Below are positions 32,097 to 41,468 of a stretch of 64,000 nucleotides of DNA, one piece after another (the stretch's first letter is position 1; each line of letters opens with the position of its first letter). The notes below the pieces were generated by a model. It saw only the letters and a program-made list of their open reading frames with translations, was not told the DNA's origin and did no database searches. Both the position numbers and the translations under genes were made by a program. Source of the DNA: Variovorax paradoxus. Lineage in GTDB: Bacteria; Pseudomonadota; Gammaproteobacteria; Burkholderiales; Burkholderiaceae_C. The stretch is from contig NZ_LR743507.1 in assembly GCF_902712855.1 (NCBI RefSeq), positions 558,001 to 622,000 on the forward strand, in the 5' to 3' direction.

Positions 32097-33374
32097 TCAG
32101 CGCTCGGAACGGGGTGGCAGCTTGATGTTCGAACCCTCCAACTGGTCGATCCGTCCGAAGACGGTCCCTGCACTCAGGTCGACCTTCTGCCGCGCGGCCT
32201 GGGTTCCTTGTGCATTCAGTTTTCCGCCGATGTTGCTGCCTGAAATTTCGAGGTCGGCAATGCGGCCGTTGGAAATGTCGACGCGCACGAGGTTGCTGTT
32301 CTTCAGGACGAGTTGCCGCGTGTTGAGGTACGCCGCATCGAGCGAAGGAATCGTCGAATTCGTGATCGTGATCGACTCGTTGACGTTCGAGATCCGGTCG
32401 GCGCTCTTGAGCGAGAAACCGCCGGCGATCGTCACAGGTTCGGAATGGAGATCGCCGCCGAAAACGACGGAGTCAACCTCGATGAATCGGATGGCGCCGG
32501 CATATGTATCGAAGATCTGCTTGCCGTTGCCGAGAATCTGGCTGTTGCGGATGCGCAGGCTTCGGGCTTTCTTGACGTTGGCGTCGATGTAGCCAGCCTT
32601 CACTGTCTCGATCAGGACATCGCCTTTGACGATGGCACTGCGCAGCTTCATTGTCTCCAGGACGGTGTCTTGTATTTTGAGCGACTGCATATCGCTCGCA
32701 GCCATGTTGAAGCTGCCGCGCAGCGTCGAGTTCCTGATTTCGACAGCTGCCGATTCATGGCCAGGGCCGCTGTTGGCTGCGCTGTCCGTCCATATGCCCA
32801 CGTCTTGTGTTTCGCATCTGTCCAATACGAGCTTTGTGTAGCCGGCAAGATCGAACCACTTCGCTTTGCAGTCGACGAAGGTGACGTCGCCCCTGCTGCC
32901 TATGCCACCCCAATTGTTGGGTTCGGGGTCCGTTCCGATGAAGGCGCAGGATTCGAAATGAACATTGGAACTTCCCCTGACGTCGATTACGTTGCTTCGT
33001 CCTCCTGCTTGACAACGTACAAACCGAACAGATGTCGCTATGCCCCAATTGATGATTGCTGCGAAGCGACAATTCTCGAAGATGCAGTGCGCTAGTTCGC
33101 TCAGCTTGATCTCATAGCCGCCCATGAAATCGCAGTTGATGAATCGAATGTTGCGCCATGCAACACTGTGGAAGTTGACGCCGCTGATCTCGGCAGCATC
33201 GACTATCAACTGTGAATTTCCCATCTCCTTTTGCCGCCGCGCCGGGTCCAGCAAGTAGTCGCAGGTCTTGCCGAACGATCGGATGTTTTTCTTTGGGCTC
33301 ATGGAATGGCTGGAGGAGTGACATGAGACCGTTGCAAACGCAGCGGCTGTGAATAGAAGAGAACGACGATTCAT
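32097..33374 (-). CDS. Lipoprotein with right-handed beta-helix-like repeats, possible T6SS immunity protein
   Basis: A 425-residue protein with a lipoprotein signal (LLFTAAAFATVSC, Cys at residue 18). The body consists of many short repeats such as NIRFINCDF, VHFESCAFIG, VTFVDCKAK, LVLDRCETQD, VEIRNSTLRG, LRIRNSQILG, ITITNSTIPS, LVLKNSNLV and LEISGSNIG. These look like successive turns of a beta-helix or pentapeptide-like solenoid. No catalytic residues are recognised. Base and codon usage are less GC-rich than in flanking genes, hinting at lateral transfer. Its start is 15 bp after the stop of the metallophosphoesterase gene at the end of a vgrG operon, the usual position of an immunity gene. 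A structural or adhesive lipoprotein is the alternative. Confidence 0.72.
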   Translation of the reverse strand: MNRRSLLFTAAAFATVSCHSSSHSMSPKKNIRSFGKTCDYLLDPARRQKEMGNSQLIVDAAEISGVNFHSVAWRNIRFINCDFMGGYEIKLSELAHCIFENCRFAAIINWGIATSVRFVRCQAGGRSNVIDVRGSSNVHFESCAFIGTDPEPNNWGGIGSRGDVTFVDCKAKWFDLAGYTKLVLDRCETQDVGIWTDSAANSGPGHESAAVEIRNSTLRGSFNMAASDMQSLKIQDTVLETMKLRSAIVKGDVLIETVKAGYIDANVKKARSLRIRNSQILGNGKQIFDTYAGAIRFIEVDSVVFGGDLHSEPVTIAGGFSLKSADRISNVNESITITNSTIPSLDAAYLNTRQLVLKNSNLVRVDISNGRIADLEISGSNIGGKLNAQGTQAARQKVDLSAGTVFGRIDQLEGSNIKLPPRSER

Positions 33375-33389
33375 TGCGTTTCTTCGGGC

Positions 33390-36300
33390 TCATTTTTTGT
33401 CGTCGGGATTGATGGCCTCTTGTGGCTGCACGTACCCGTTGTCCTTGTAGTTTTCCGCCAGAAACTTCCAATCGGGCACTTCCCCTTGCTCCATTGCCGG
33501 CCTTCGAAAGAACCAGGTGGACGTTCCTGTTGCTCCGTAGTCCGTCTCGCCACCCTTGCGCACTGTCCAAAAGACGCCGATCTCCAAAGGAAAAAACCAT
33601 GAGTCTGTGCAGTCCATGTCCTTGGTCCAGTCGTTCTTTCCGAACTTTGGCTGCCGGAGCAGCACTTCGCAGAATGCCTGTGCAGTGACCGTACCTTTGC
33701 CAAGAGCGCCGATCAGCACGGCGTGATCTTCAGTCTTGAAGGTGATGAAGGATGCCTTGGCGTTTGCCTCGAAAGCGGGTGTCAAAAGATGCCATTGCTT
33801 CGTCACTTGCTTTTCCTGGTCTCTCCCGCTTTCGAACACCCAGAACCTGATGCTTGAGATGCACTGGAGTCTGGCCACTGTCGCGCTCATCTCCACCGGC
33901 ACTCTCCATTTCTGCTGGATCAACTGCGTCGGTACGAAGCTCAGAGGCGTCTCGATGTTCTTCTCGGGATGCCGGCTCATCACCGCCATATAGTCCAGCG
34001 CCACTGCAAGGCGCGGCTTCTCGTTCAATGGGGCCCCGGCGCTTCGGCTCGAACGCTGTGTCTTGACCTGGGTGATGATTCCGGTGGCCGGATCGAGCAA
34101 GGTGCCGGAGGGCGGTCGCAAGGTCCAGTTGTCGAGTTCTCCGTTGAGGTTCTGCTTGCCGACCGGGCCGCCGCAACTGCTGACGATGAAGCGCGTGCGC
34201 TGGCGTGCCGGGGCCTTCACTGTCTCATTGCGGATGCCGGGGTCCACGGCGCTGGTGACCTGGATCATGCGGGCGCCGCTCGCCGGTTGGCACCATGCGA
34301 CCTCGTAGACGCCGCTGCGGTGGCTGTGGCCGCTGAAGTGCCAGTCCACGCCCGTTTCGGGAGTGGCGTTGGCGATCGTGCCGCCGTCGGCGCAGACGAG
34401 GCGTTCGAAGTAGGCGTCCTGGTTGATTTCGCAGGTGCCGGTGTTGACGTGGTTGAAGCCGGGTTGTCCGCGCAAGGGTGCGCCCAGTGGACTGCTCGAT
34501 GGAATGAACCGTGCCTGCGTCGGTGCGGTGGAATAGGGCAGCGGCTCGTCGTAGTTGATGATGGTGAAGTGCGTCGCCACGGTGAGGCTGGCGCCCGGGC
34601 TTGCACGCTTGTGGATTTGCGCCTGGCCCAGCAACTGCAGCTGCTTGCGGCTGAACGATTGGGTGGCACGTGGCAGGATGCCCGTGCCCTGCCGATCGGT
34701 CGTGGTGACCGCCACGCCGCTCATCGTCAGATTCTTGAAGTTCTCGCCCTGTCCCCAGCCGAGCGCCGCGATCACCTGCGTGGCAGGACTGGGCCGGTCG
34801 GGTTCGACGCCCAGCGCGATCAACACGTCCTCGAGCGGTGTGAAGAGCGTGTAGAACCAGTCGTAGTTTTCGGTGCGGTAGTTGTTGCCTGTCAGCGCCT
34901 GTGCATAGGTGGGGCCGTACGCCAGCGTGGCCTCGTAGATGGTCATGTTGTGGTCGGCCGCGATGCCTTCGTTGGCCTTGTTGTTGTGCCATTGGCTGGC
35001 GCTGTCGAAGTCCCTGTAGGTCGCTGCCAGGTCCTGTATGCCGAGGCCCTTGTTGCTGTTCACCACCCGCCGCCCGAGCTCGGCCGGAGCGCCGATGCTG
35101 CTGACCGATTGCTGGCCACCGTGGCGTGTGCGAACGGTCGTCGTGGGAGTGAAGCCCCGTTCCCTGCCCCAGCTGCGCGTGTCCAGCGTGTCGGTGGTGT
35201 CTTCGAGCACGCCCATGGCACCGCCCCAGTCGTTGATGCGCGGGCTGATGCCATAGGGCACGGTGTACGCCTCGTGGTTGCCGCTGGTCATGAACACGGG
35301 CAGCTTGAGTTCGTTGTAGGCATAGCGCACCAGGCTGAAGGCGAGCATGTCGTCCTGCCCGCGTGGGTACAGCCCGCGGGTGTTGAAGTTGTTCAGCACG
35401 TTGAACTTCTTCCACTGCTCGCCGATGGTGTCGCCGACCAGCCTGGGATCGATGTTGCGCGTGAAATCGATCAGGTCGCCGGTCAAGAGAAGCAATGTGT
35501 CGGGCTTTCGGGCGCGACCGATGCCATCGAAGAGTTCCTTGAGCGCGTTGAAGCTGTTGCAGACGCGCGCTCCGACCGCGGGCCGGTCGAAACGGCTGTC
35601 GTCTTCGATGATGCGCGCGGGCGATTTGGCCAGTGCGCTGTGTCGCACATTGATGTGCACATCGCTCAGGTGGCCGAGCTTCAATGGCGTGTTCGAGGGC
35701 AATCGGATGACCGGGTGCCAGGCCGCCAGGCGTTGCGAAGCATCCAGCACCAGCGAGCGGGTCTTCCGTGCCGTCTGCACGACGTCGTATTCCACGAGGC
35801 TGGTCTCGCTGCCGCGAGGCGCGTGGCCGGTGTTCGTGGGTTGGTGGCGGTAGCGCGGGTCATCGACCTGGGCTGCGAGGAATGATTCGACGAGCAGGTC
35901 CTGCGAGTGCACGGTAGCGGCTTTACACAGCGTGGGCAGGCTCTTCTTCTGTTGTGCGGTGGGTTCGACCATCCACGCGAAGCTCATGAAGGCGTCGGAC
36001 TTCGGCTGCACGGCCAGCTTGTCGATGTCGAGTTCGACCTCGTAGACATGTCCGCCCTTGAAACCCGATGCGGTATAGGCGCCGGCTGCCTGTGGACTGA
36101 GGGTGGCGAACACCTCGCCCTTCTGGTTGTAGATGAGCGCGCCGGCTTCGAATTTCGCAACGCGCCAGACCTTGATGGCCCCTTGGGCCTTGACACAGTC
36201 GGGGCCATCGCCGGTGAGGCCGCCGACGCGAACATCGGTTTCAGGCTTGGTGCCCTTCATGCCGACCAGGCGCAAGTGGCGCGCCACGGTGGCCGCGGCG

Positions 36301-36536
36301 GTCTTCGCCTCGTCGCCATCCATCGGCATGACTCCCGATCGCTGGTCCTGCGTGGTCCGCCGGCCATCGTTGTTGGCCACGCCGAGCGATGCCGTCGCGA
36401 TGAAGAGGCTGCACTTCTTCTGGGCAGGCGCGATCAGCATCGGCGTGCCGAGGCTGGGGTAGAGGATCACGGCGACCTGCTGCGCGGGGACGCTGCAGTC
36501 GCACACCGATGCACCGGTCTTGGGTTCGTTGGCCAT
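33390..36536 (-). CDS. Large metallophosphoesterase, probable T6SS effector
   Basis: A 1048-residue protein with no signal peptide. Calcineurin-like phosphoesterase motifs are complete: D292 and H294 in GHLSDVHINV, GDLID at 353-357, GNHE at 419-422, H656 in VATHF and GHSH at 736-739. The roughly 280 N-terminal residues, starting CDCSVPAQQVAVILYPSLG, and about 300 C-terminal residues are unassigned and may handle loading and target binding. The ATG is 3 bp after the stop of the DUF4123 adaptor gene, which follows vgrG directly; that order is typical of VgrG-loaded cargo. Likely targets are phosphodiesters (nucleotides, nucleic acids or phospholipids), but this is inference. The downstream lipoprotein is a candidate immunity partner, which would place activity in the periplasm. 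Confidence 0.82.
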   Translation of the reverse strand: MANEPKTGASVCDCSVPAQQVAVILYPSLGTPMLIAPAQKKCSLFIATASLGVANNDGRRTTQDQRSGVMPMDGDEAKTAAATVARHLRLVGMKGTKPETDVRVGGLTGDGPDCVKAQGAIKVWRVAKFEAGALIYNQKGEVFATLSPQAAGAYTASGFKGGHVYEVELDIDKLAVQPKSDAFMSFAWMVEPTAQQKKSLPTLCKAATVHSQDLLVESFLAAQVDDPRYRHQPTNTGHAPRGSETSLVEYDVVQTARKTRSLVLDASQRLAAWHPVIRLPSNTPLKLGHLSDVHINVRHSALAKSPARIIEDDSRFDRPAVGARVCNSFNALKELFDGIGRARKPDTLLLLTGDLIDFTRNIDPRLVGDTIGEQWKKFNVLNNFNTRGLYPRGQDDMLAFSLVRYAYNELKLPVFMTSGNHEAYTVPYGISPRINDWGGAMGVLEDTTDTLDTRSWGRERGFTPTTTVRTRHGGQQSVSSIGAPAELGRRVVNSNKGLGIQDLAATYRDFDSASQWHNNKANEGIAADHNMTIYEATLAYGPTYAQALTGNNYRTENYDWFYTLFTPLEDVLIALGVEPDRPSPATQVIAALGWGQGENFKNLTMSGVAVTTTDRQGTGILPRATQSFSRKQLQLLGQAQIHKRASPGASLTVATHFTIINYDEPLPYSTAPTQARFIPSSSPLGAPLRGQPGFNHVNTGTCEINQDAYFERLVCADGGTIANATPETGVDWHFSGHSHRSGVYEVAWCQPASGARMIQVTSAVDPGIRNETVKAPARQRTRFIVSSCGGPVGKQNLNGELDNWTLRPPSGTLLDPATGIITQVKTQRSSRSAGAPLNEKPRLAVALDYMAVMSRHPEKNIETPLSFVPTQLIQQKWRVPVEMSATVARLQCISSIRFWVFESGRDQEKQVTKQWHLLTPAFEANAKASFITFKTEDHAVLIGALGKGTVTAQAFCEVLLRQPKFGKNDWTKDMDCTDSWFFPLEIGVFWTVRKGGETDYGATGTSTWFFRRPAMEQGEVPDWKFLAENYKDNGYVQPQEAINPDDKK

Positions 36537-36539
36537 GGT

Positions 36540-37616
36540 CTAGAGCGTTGCGGAGCTGCAAGCGGAGCTGCAAGCGGAGAAGCTGGCGGGTTGGTCGAGG
36601 GATGCCAGGAGCACATCGGCCTGCGCGTCGCAGAGGCGGACGAGCATGGCGTCGCGGTCTTGCGCCCACTCCTGCTGCACCGCCCGGGGTACACGGGCCA
36701 GGACCTCGCGAAGCTCCAGAGGCTCGTTCGCACGCGGCAAGATTTCGAGAAAGCCAGGGTGGGCGTGGAAGCGGGCGTGCCTGAGCAGTGCCTGGTGGCA
36801 GGCTTGTGCCTTGTTGCTCCAGCCCGCGAAACCTGCGCGGTGGATGAAGGCCAACGCAGCCTGCGCGATCTGCCTGCGAAGCAATGGATGAACCTGCTCC
36901 AGCAGCATGGCATCGGTCGGATTCGATGCCTCGAGCTCTTCGGCCAGCAGTGCAACGAGGAGATGGGCTTCACCCACCTTGTCCATGGCCCGAGCCCACT
37001 CGGGCGCCAGTTCGATCGCGTCGCGGCGTGGCGCAGTCTCGATGTCGGCGTCGCCGTTGGCGTGCCGAAGTTGTGCGTCGCCATCCCAGCCGGCCCACCA
37101 GTCGAGCGGCTGCATGAACTGGCTCTGCACTGAAGCGGGCCAGTGCGCCAGCATGTCGAAGCCGACACGTGGATCGAAGTAGCGCAGCAGCACGGGCGAG
37201 CCATCGGCCAAGGTGCCGGACAGGAAGCCGCGCAGATGCTCGCACAGCCGGGGCAGGCGCATCGGACTGCACATGAGCGTCAGCGCCTGCGACGCGGCAT
37301 GTTGAGCGAGCGACCTGCGCAGGGCTTCGGACCCGGAGAGCGGGATCTCGATCAGCCATGGGCCGATGTCGGCCATCTCGGCTTCGGGCGTCTGCATGAA
37401 CAGGCGCTCGAACGACAGTCCGTATGCCGCGACCATGCTGGCGATCACACCCTCATCACATTGCCCCGTGCTGACGAGCGCGTAGCAGTGGGTGGCTGGC
37501 CTCGCGCCATCGTTGAAGAGCAATTGGTCGATGCGATGCCGCGTGCATCGGCGCAGCATGGCATCGAGCCTGGCACTGGCGGCCGACAGGAGGTTCTCGT
37601 TCTGCATTGCGTTCAT
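36540..37616 (-). CDS. DUF4123 protein, T6SS effector adaptor (Tap/TEC type)
   Basis: A 358-residue protein. The N-terminal DUF4123 domain spans about 20-140: LLFNDGARPATHCYALVSTG, then SFERLFMQTPEAEMADIGPWLIEI, and HLRGFLSGTLADGSPVLLRYFDPRV, the conserved end of the domain. The C-terminal part is helical and variable, as in adaptors that select a cargo. DUF4123 proteins load an effector onto the VgrG spike. The ATG at 37616 overlaps the vgrG stop (ATGA). Two exact copies of the 12-mer GGAGCTGCAAGC (36552-36575) duplicate the serine/cysteine tail near the stop. Confidence 0.9.
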   Translation of the reverse strand: MNAMQNENLLSAASARLDAMLRRCTRHRIDQLLFNDGARPATHCYALVSTGQCDEGVIASMVAAYGLSFERLFMQTPEAEMADIGPWLIEIPLSGSEALRRSLAQHAASQALTLMCSPMRLPRLCEHLRGFLSGTLADGSPVLLRYFDPRVGFDMLAHWPASVQSQFMQPLDWWAGWDGDAQLRHANGDADIETAPRRDAIELAPEWARAMDKVGEAHLLVALLAEELEASNPTDAMLLEQVHPLLRRQIAQAALAFIHRAGFAGWSNKAQACHQALLRHARFHAHPGFLEILPRANEPLELREVLARVPRAVQQEWAQDRDAMLVRLCDAQADVLLASLDQPASFSACSSACSSATL

Positions 37617-40117
37617 TCCCGCGGAGCGGCGGCCGTGGCGCGGCGCATGGCGCGCTGCATGCATTCCCAGCACACCTTCTGTGCCGAGGGGCCTGGCTTG
37701 TGGTCCCGGCCTGGTGTGGCATGCATCGCCGCATGCTCGATCCATGTGCCCAGCGTGCCGTGCCGGACTCCGTCATCGCTCCATTCACTGAAGCTGGTGC
37801 CGCCGTTGATCGTGACCTTCTTGTTGCCAGTCAGGTAGACGGTGTCCTCGGTGCTGACGATGTCGAAGTCTTTCAATGCGGTCGCCTCCAGGGTGTCGCC
37901 CTGCGCTTCGATGCGGATGTCGCCTGCCGATGCAAAGGCCTTGATGCCGCTCCTGAGCGCGAACATGCGCACGCCATGCGCGATGCTGGCGAGGAAGCGT
38001 CCTGCGGCGCTGACGGAGGCGTGGCCGCCGCTCGTGAACTGAGCGTGGCCACCGGTGTGGCTGTGCGAGCCTTGTGCTGCCGTGATGGCGATGCCCGCAG
38101 GACTGGCCAATACCAGATGAGGTTCTGCCAGTTCCGGGAACGTGTCTTCGCCTTTGCTTCGACCTTTGCCTGCGAGCGCGTCGTTCTGTTGCCCGATGGC
38201 CTTGGCGACAGTGGCCTGGTCGTCTTCCTTCTGCTGCGCCACGGCGATCTGCGCCGCGTTGGCGAGGCCTTCGATCTGGTCACGTGCCTGCACGAGCCGT
38301 TGCACGGTCTCGCCCATGTCCTTGGCGTGCCGAGCAGCACCGGCGCGGGCTTCGGTGGTGATGAGCAGTCCGTCCTGCGCGCGCAGCACGCCATGGCTGT
38401 CGGTGCGCAGCTCGAAGCCCTCGCCGCGTGGGTCCTTGCGCCCGGCGTTGTCTTCCACGCGCGTGATGAACCCCAGGCTCAGGCTCGAGCTCTGGTGGTC
38501 GCTCTTGAGCTGCGCCTGGATCCGGCCCTCGGTGTCGTCCATCAGCAGGTGGTTGGAGCGGCCCGCCGCACCGTTGCCGCCATCGGGCGTCAGCTCCCTG
38601 GACCGGAAGCCGCTCAGCGCGCCCTGGCCAGGCAGCGCCCACGGCGGCATGTTCACCTGGTTGTGCACGCGCCCCGTGCAGATCGGCAGGTCCGCATCGC
38701 CACCGATGAAGCTGACGACGACCTCCTGGCCGATGCGCGGCAGGTGGATGCCGCCCAGCTGGTTGCCCGCCCAGGGCGAGCTCACGCGCAGCCAGCAGCT
38801 GCTGTGCGCATCGCTGCCGCCGATGCGGTCCCAGGGAAACTGCACCTTGATGCGCCCGAGCGCGTCGGTCCAGAGGTTCTGTCCTTCGGGGCCGACGACC
38901 CGCGCGACCTGCGGGCCGTCGCAACGGGGCTTGCGCTGCGTCAGGGCGGGGCGAAGCGGCTCGGTGACCGGATGCGCTGTGAAGTCGACCTCGACCCGCC
39001 ATTGCTGCTTTCTGCCGGAGGCTTCGCGGGGTTGGCTGTTCTCGCCGATGTCTTCGATGAGGAAGCGGGTGTCCAGCACGAGGTATTCGGCGTTGGCCTT
39101 CTCGCGAGGATGTCTGGTCAGCCTGAAGGTGCGCCCGGGCACCATGCCCCGGAGGTTGCCGCTGGCCTCGGCCCTGGCACCGTGGGTTCGAAGGGCCTGC
39201 ATGCGCAGCAGGGCCAGCAGGTTGCCTTCGCTGCGAGGGTCGTGGGTGGCTGCATTGCCCGCGCCGGGCTGGGCGTAGTGGCTGCCACCCGTGCCAGCAT
39301 GCCATTCGTAGACCTGCGCATCGGCATGGCCCGTGGGGCGTGGGTCCTTCCGGCTCGCACCCAGGTCGGCCCGCGGCCGGGTGTAGTCGTAGTCCCGTGT
39401 CGCATACCGCCCGCTCGCGAGATGGCTTGCGGGCACGAAGCTGTGGATGTACTCCGCATCGAGCTTCCAGCCTGGGGCGTGGTACTCGACCTCCCGGTAC
39501 ATGGCACTGTCTGCCTGCCCGTAAGCCCCCATCGCATCGCACAGCACCAGGCGGTGCGTGCCGTGCGAATGCTCGAAGTGGTAGCTGATGCCCCACTCCT
39601 GGCACAGCCGGCTGAAGAAGGCGAAGTCGCTCTCGTTGAACTGGGTCTGGTGGTCCCGCGTGGGATAGGTCTCTACCAGGCGCTTGTCCACCGGGAATGC
39701 GTAGTCCGCGAGCAGCGCGTCGAGGATCTGCACGACCGTCTGGTCCTGGAAGATCCTGCAGTCGGTGCGCAGCGTGGCCAGGTGCAGCCAGGGCCGCAGC
39801 GTGAGCTTGTACTGGACGTGGCGGCCTTCCTCGCCCCAGAGGGCCGCATCGGTGATGAGCGCGTTGATCTGGCGCAAGCGCGAGGCACCGTCGTCCAGGG
39901 CGATCTCGCAGCAGGCCTCGCGGCCGACGAACGCATCGAGATCGAAGTTCGCAGCCATCGACGCATCGAGGTTGGATGCATCGGGCGTCTTGAGCAGCAG
40001 CTCGTATTCGAAGAGGGCGTTCAGTGCCTCATGGCCCGACAGCCGCACGGGCTCCAATGCAGGACGGCCCTGGAGCTGAGGGATCGCGGAGGAGCTGACC
40101 GAGAGAGTGCGCGGCAT
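37613..40117 (-). CDS. vgrG: T6SS spike protein VgrG with DUF2345 domain
   Basis: An 834-residue VgrG. The gp27-like region is complete (LSGHEALNALFEYELLLKT, FNESDFAFFSRLCQEWGISYHFEHSHGTHRLVLCD), followed by the gp5 OB-fold and beta-helix start (LGRIKVQFPWDR, WLRVSSPWAG, LPRIGQEVVVSFIGGDADLPICTGRVHN). A DUF2345 extension follows, with glycine/alanine-rich repeats to about residue 780, and a variable end. The ATG at 40117 is chosen over 40135 because GGAAG sits 6 nt before it. No other T6SS core genes are in the window, so this is an orphan vgrG island with adaptor, cargo and possible immunity gene. Confidence 0.95.
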   Translation of the reverse strand: MPRTLSVSSSAIPQLQGRPALEPVRLSGHEALNALFEYELLLKTPDASNLDASMAANFDLDAFVGREACCEIALDDGASRLRQINALITDAALWGEEGRHVQYKLTLRPWLHLATLRTDCRIFQDQTVVQILDALLADYAFPVDKRLVETYPTRDHQTQFNESDFAFFSRLCQEWGISYHFEHSHGTHRLVLCDAMGAYGQADSAMYREVEYHAPGWKLDAEYIHSFVPASHLASGRYATRDYDYTRPRADLGASRKDPRPTGHADAQVYEWHAGTGGSHYAQPGAGNAATHDPRSEGNLLALLRMQALRTHGARAEASGNLRGMVPGRTFRLTRHPREKANAEYLVLDTRFLIEDIGENSQPREASGRKQQWRVEVDFTAHPVTEPLRPALTQRKPRCDGPQVARVVGPEGQNLWTDALGRIKVQFPWDRIGGSDAHSSCWLRVSSPWAGNQLGGIHLPRIGQEVVVSFIGGDADLPICTGRVHNQVNMPPWALPGQGALSGFRSRELTPDGGNGAAGRSNHLLMDDTEGRIQAQLKSDHQSSSLSLGFITRVEDNAGRKDPRGEGFELRTDSHGVLRAQDGLLITTEARAGAARHAKDMGETVQRLVQARDQIEGLANAAQIAVAQQKEDDQATVAKAIGQQNDALAGKGRSKGEDTFPELAEPHLVLASPAGIAITAAQGSHSHTGGHAQFTSGGHASVSAAGRFLASIAHGVRMFALRSGIKAFASAGDIRIEAQGDTLEATALKDFDIVSTEDTVYLTGNKKVTINGGTSFSEWSDDGVRHGTLGTWIEHAAMHATPGRDHKPGPSAQKVCWECMQRAMRRATAAAPRE

Positions 40118-40194
40118 CGACGACTTCCATGGCAAGGAACGTGGTCGAGGCAGTCTGCGCGGGCGTCACGGAGGGCTCTGCAAACAATGGTCAA

Positions 40195-40212
40195 ACCACC
40201 CCGGAGGGTGGT
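40195..40212. other. Perfect 7-bp hairpin between old yellow enzyme gene and vgrG
   Basis: ACCACCC at 40195-40201, CGGA loop, GGGTGGT at 40206-40212. There is no T run on either side. It lies between the stop of the upstream gene and the vgrG start on the minus strand, so it may weaken read-through into the T6SS genes or be an operator. Confidence 0.5.
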
Positions 40213-40277
40213 CGAGAAAGCACCAGCAAGCGTGGAAAAGTGGAGCCGCGCAGCGCCACCGTTCCACGCTCGCGGCG

Positions 40278-41381
40278 TCAGGCGAGTGCCGGATAGTCCG
40301 TGTAGCCTTTCGCGCCGCCGCCGTACATGGTGGCCTTGTCGAGCTCGTTGAGCGGCGCGTTCTCGCGCAGGCGACGCACCAGGTCCGGGTTGGAGATGAA
40401 GGGCTTGCCGAAGGCGACGAGGTCGTCGCCTTCCTTCACGGCTTCCTCGGCCAGCGGACGGTCGTAGCCGTTGTTCACCATCCATGCGGCCTTGCCGCCG
40501 GCTTCGCGGTAGGCGGTCTTCAGCGCTTCGTAGTCGAAGGGACGGTCGGCGATCTCGCGCGGGCCGCCGGTGGCTCCTTCGATGATGTGGATGTACGCCA
40601 GGTTGAGTTGCGCGAGCTGCTTCACCACGTAGGTGAAGAGCGGCTGCGGATTGCTGTCGTGGATGTCGTTGGCCGGCGTCACGGGCGACAGGCGGATGCC
40701 GGTCTTGCCGCCACCCACCGCGTCGACCACGGCGCGCGTGGCTTCGAGCAGCAGGCGGGCGCGGTTCTCGATGCTGCCGCCGTAGTCGTCGGTGCGCTTG
40801 TTGCTGCCGTCCTTCAGGAACTGGTCGAGCAGGTAGCCGTTGGCGCCATGCAGTTCCACGCCGTCGAAGCCGGCGGTCTCGACCGCGCTGCGTGCGGCCA
40901 CGGCAAAGGCGTGGACGATGCCCGGCAGTTCGCCAGCGTCGAGCGCACGCGGCTCGGAGGTGTCGACGAAGCCCGGCACGCCGTCCTTGATGAGCACGGT
41001 CTTGGTCTTGGCGGTGATGGCCGAAGGCGCCACGGGCTTTCCGCCACCGGGTTGCAGTTCGGTGTGCGACACGCGGCCCACGTGCCACAGCTGCACCACG
41101 ATCTTGCCGCCCTCGGCATGCACCGCCTCGGTCACGCGCTTCCAGGCGTCGAGCTGTTCGGTGCCGTAGAGGCCGGGCACGTCGGAGTAGCCCTGGCCCT
41201 GGTGGCTGATGGCGGTGGCTTCGGTGATGAGCAGGCCTGCCGAGGCGCGCTGGGCGTAGTAGGTCGCGGCGATGTCGGGCGGGATCGCGTTGGGCGAGCG
41301 ATTGCGCGTCAACGGCGCCATCACGATGCGGTTGGCGAGTTTCAGGTCACCGGCCTGGACGGGGTCGAAGAGGGAAGACAT
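40278..41381 (-). CDS. Old yellow enzyme family NADH:flavin oxidoreductase
   Basis: A 367-residue FMN enzyme close to NemA/OYE. Marks are LANRIVMAPLTRNRSP, LLITEATAISHQGQGYSDVPGLY, QLWHVGRVSH, the active-site HGANGYLLDQFLKDGSNKRTDDYGGSIENRARLLLE (His-x-x-Asn pair) and the C-terminal FMN-phosphate site VAFGKPFISNPDLVRRL. It reduces activated C=C bonds, nitro compounds or maleimides with NAD(P)H. It stands alone; the next gene on the same strand starts after the weak hairpin. Confidence 0.93.
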   Translation of the reverse strand: MSSLFDPVQAGDLKLANRIVMAPLTRNRSPNAIPPDIAATYYAQRASAGLLITEATAISHQGQGYSDVPGLYGTEQLDAWKRVTEAVHAEGGKIVVQLWHVGRVSHTELQPGGGKPVAPSAITAKTKTVLIKDGVPGFVDTSEPRALDAGELPGIVHAFAVAARSAVETAGFDGVELHGANGYLLDQFLKDGSNKRTDDYGGSIENRARLLLEATRAVVDAVGGGKTGIRLSPVTPANDIHDSNPQPLFTYVVKQLAQLNLAYIHIIEGATGGPREIADRPFDYEALKTAYREAGGKAAWMVNNGYDRPLAEEAVKEGDDLVAFGKPFISNPDLVRRLRENAPLNELDKATMYGGGAKGYTDYPALA

Positions 41382-41468
41382 CGTGAAAAAGGAAGTCAGA
41401 GTTGAAACAGAGGCGAAGGCTAAGCGCCCGGCCTCAACCCTGCTGTCGCACGGTTGTCCCGATTGGTG

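Noticed and set aside
33969..35885. 638-codon plus-strand frame opposite the metallophosphoesterase
   Set aside because: Arginine/alanine/glycine-rich shadow without family motifs; the minus-strand gene has complete catalytic motifs.
37607..40351. 914-codon plus-strand frame opposite vgrG
   Set aside because: Antisense of vgrG; no recognisable domain.
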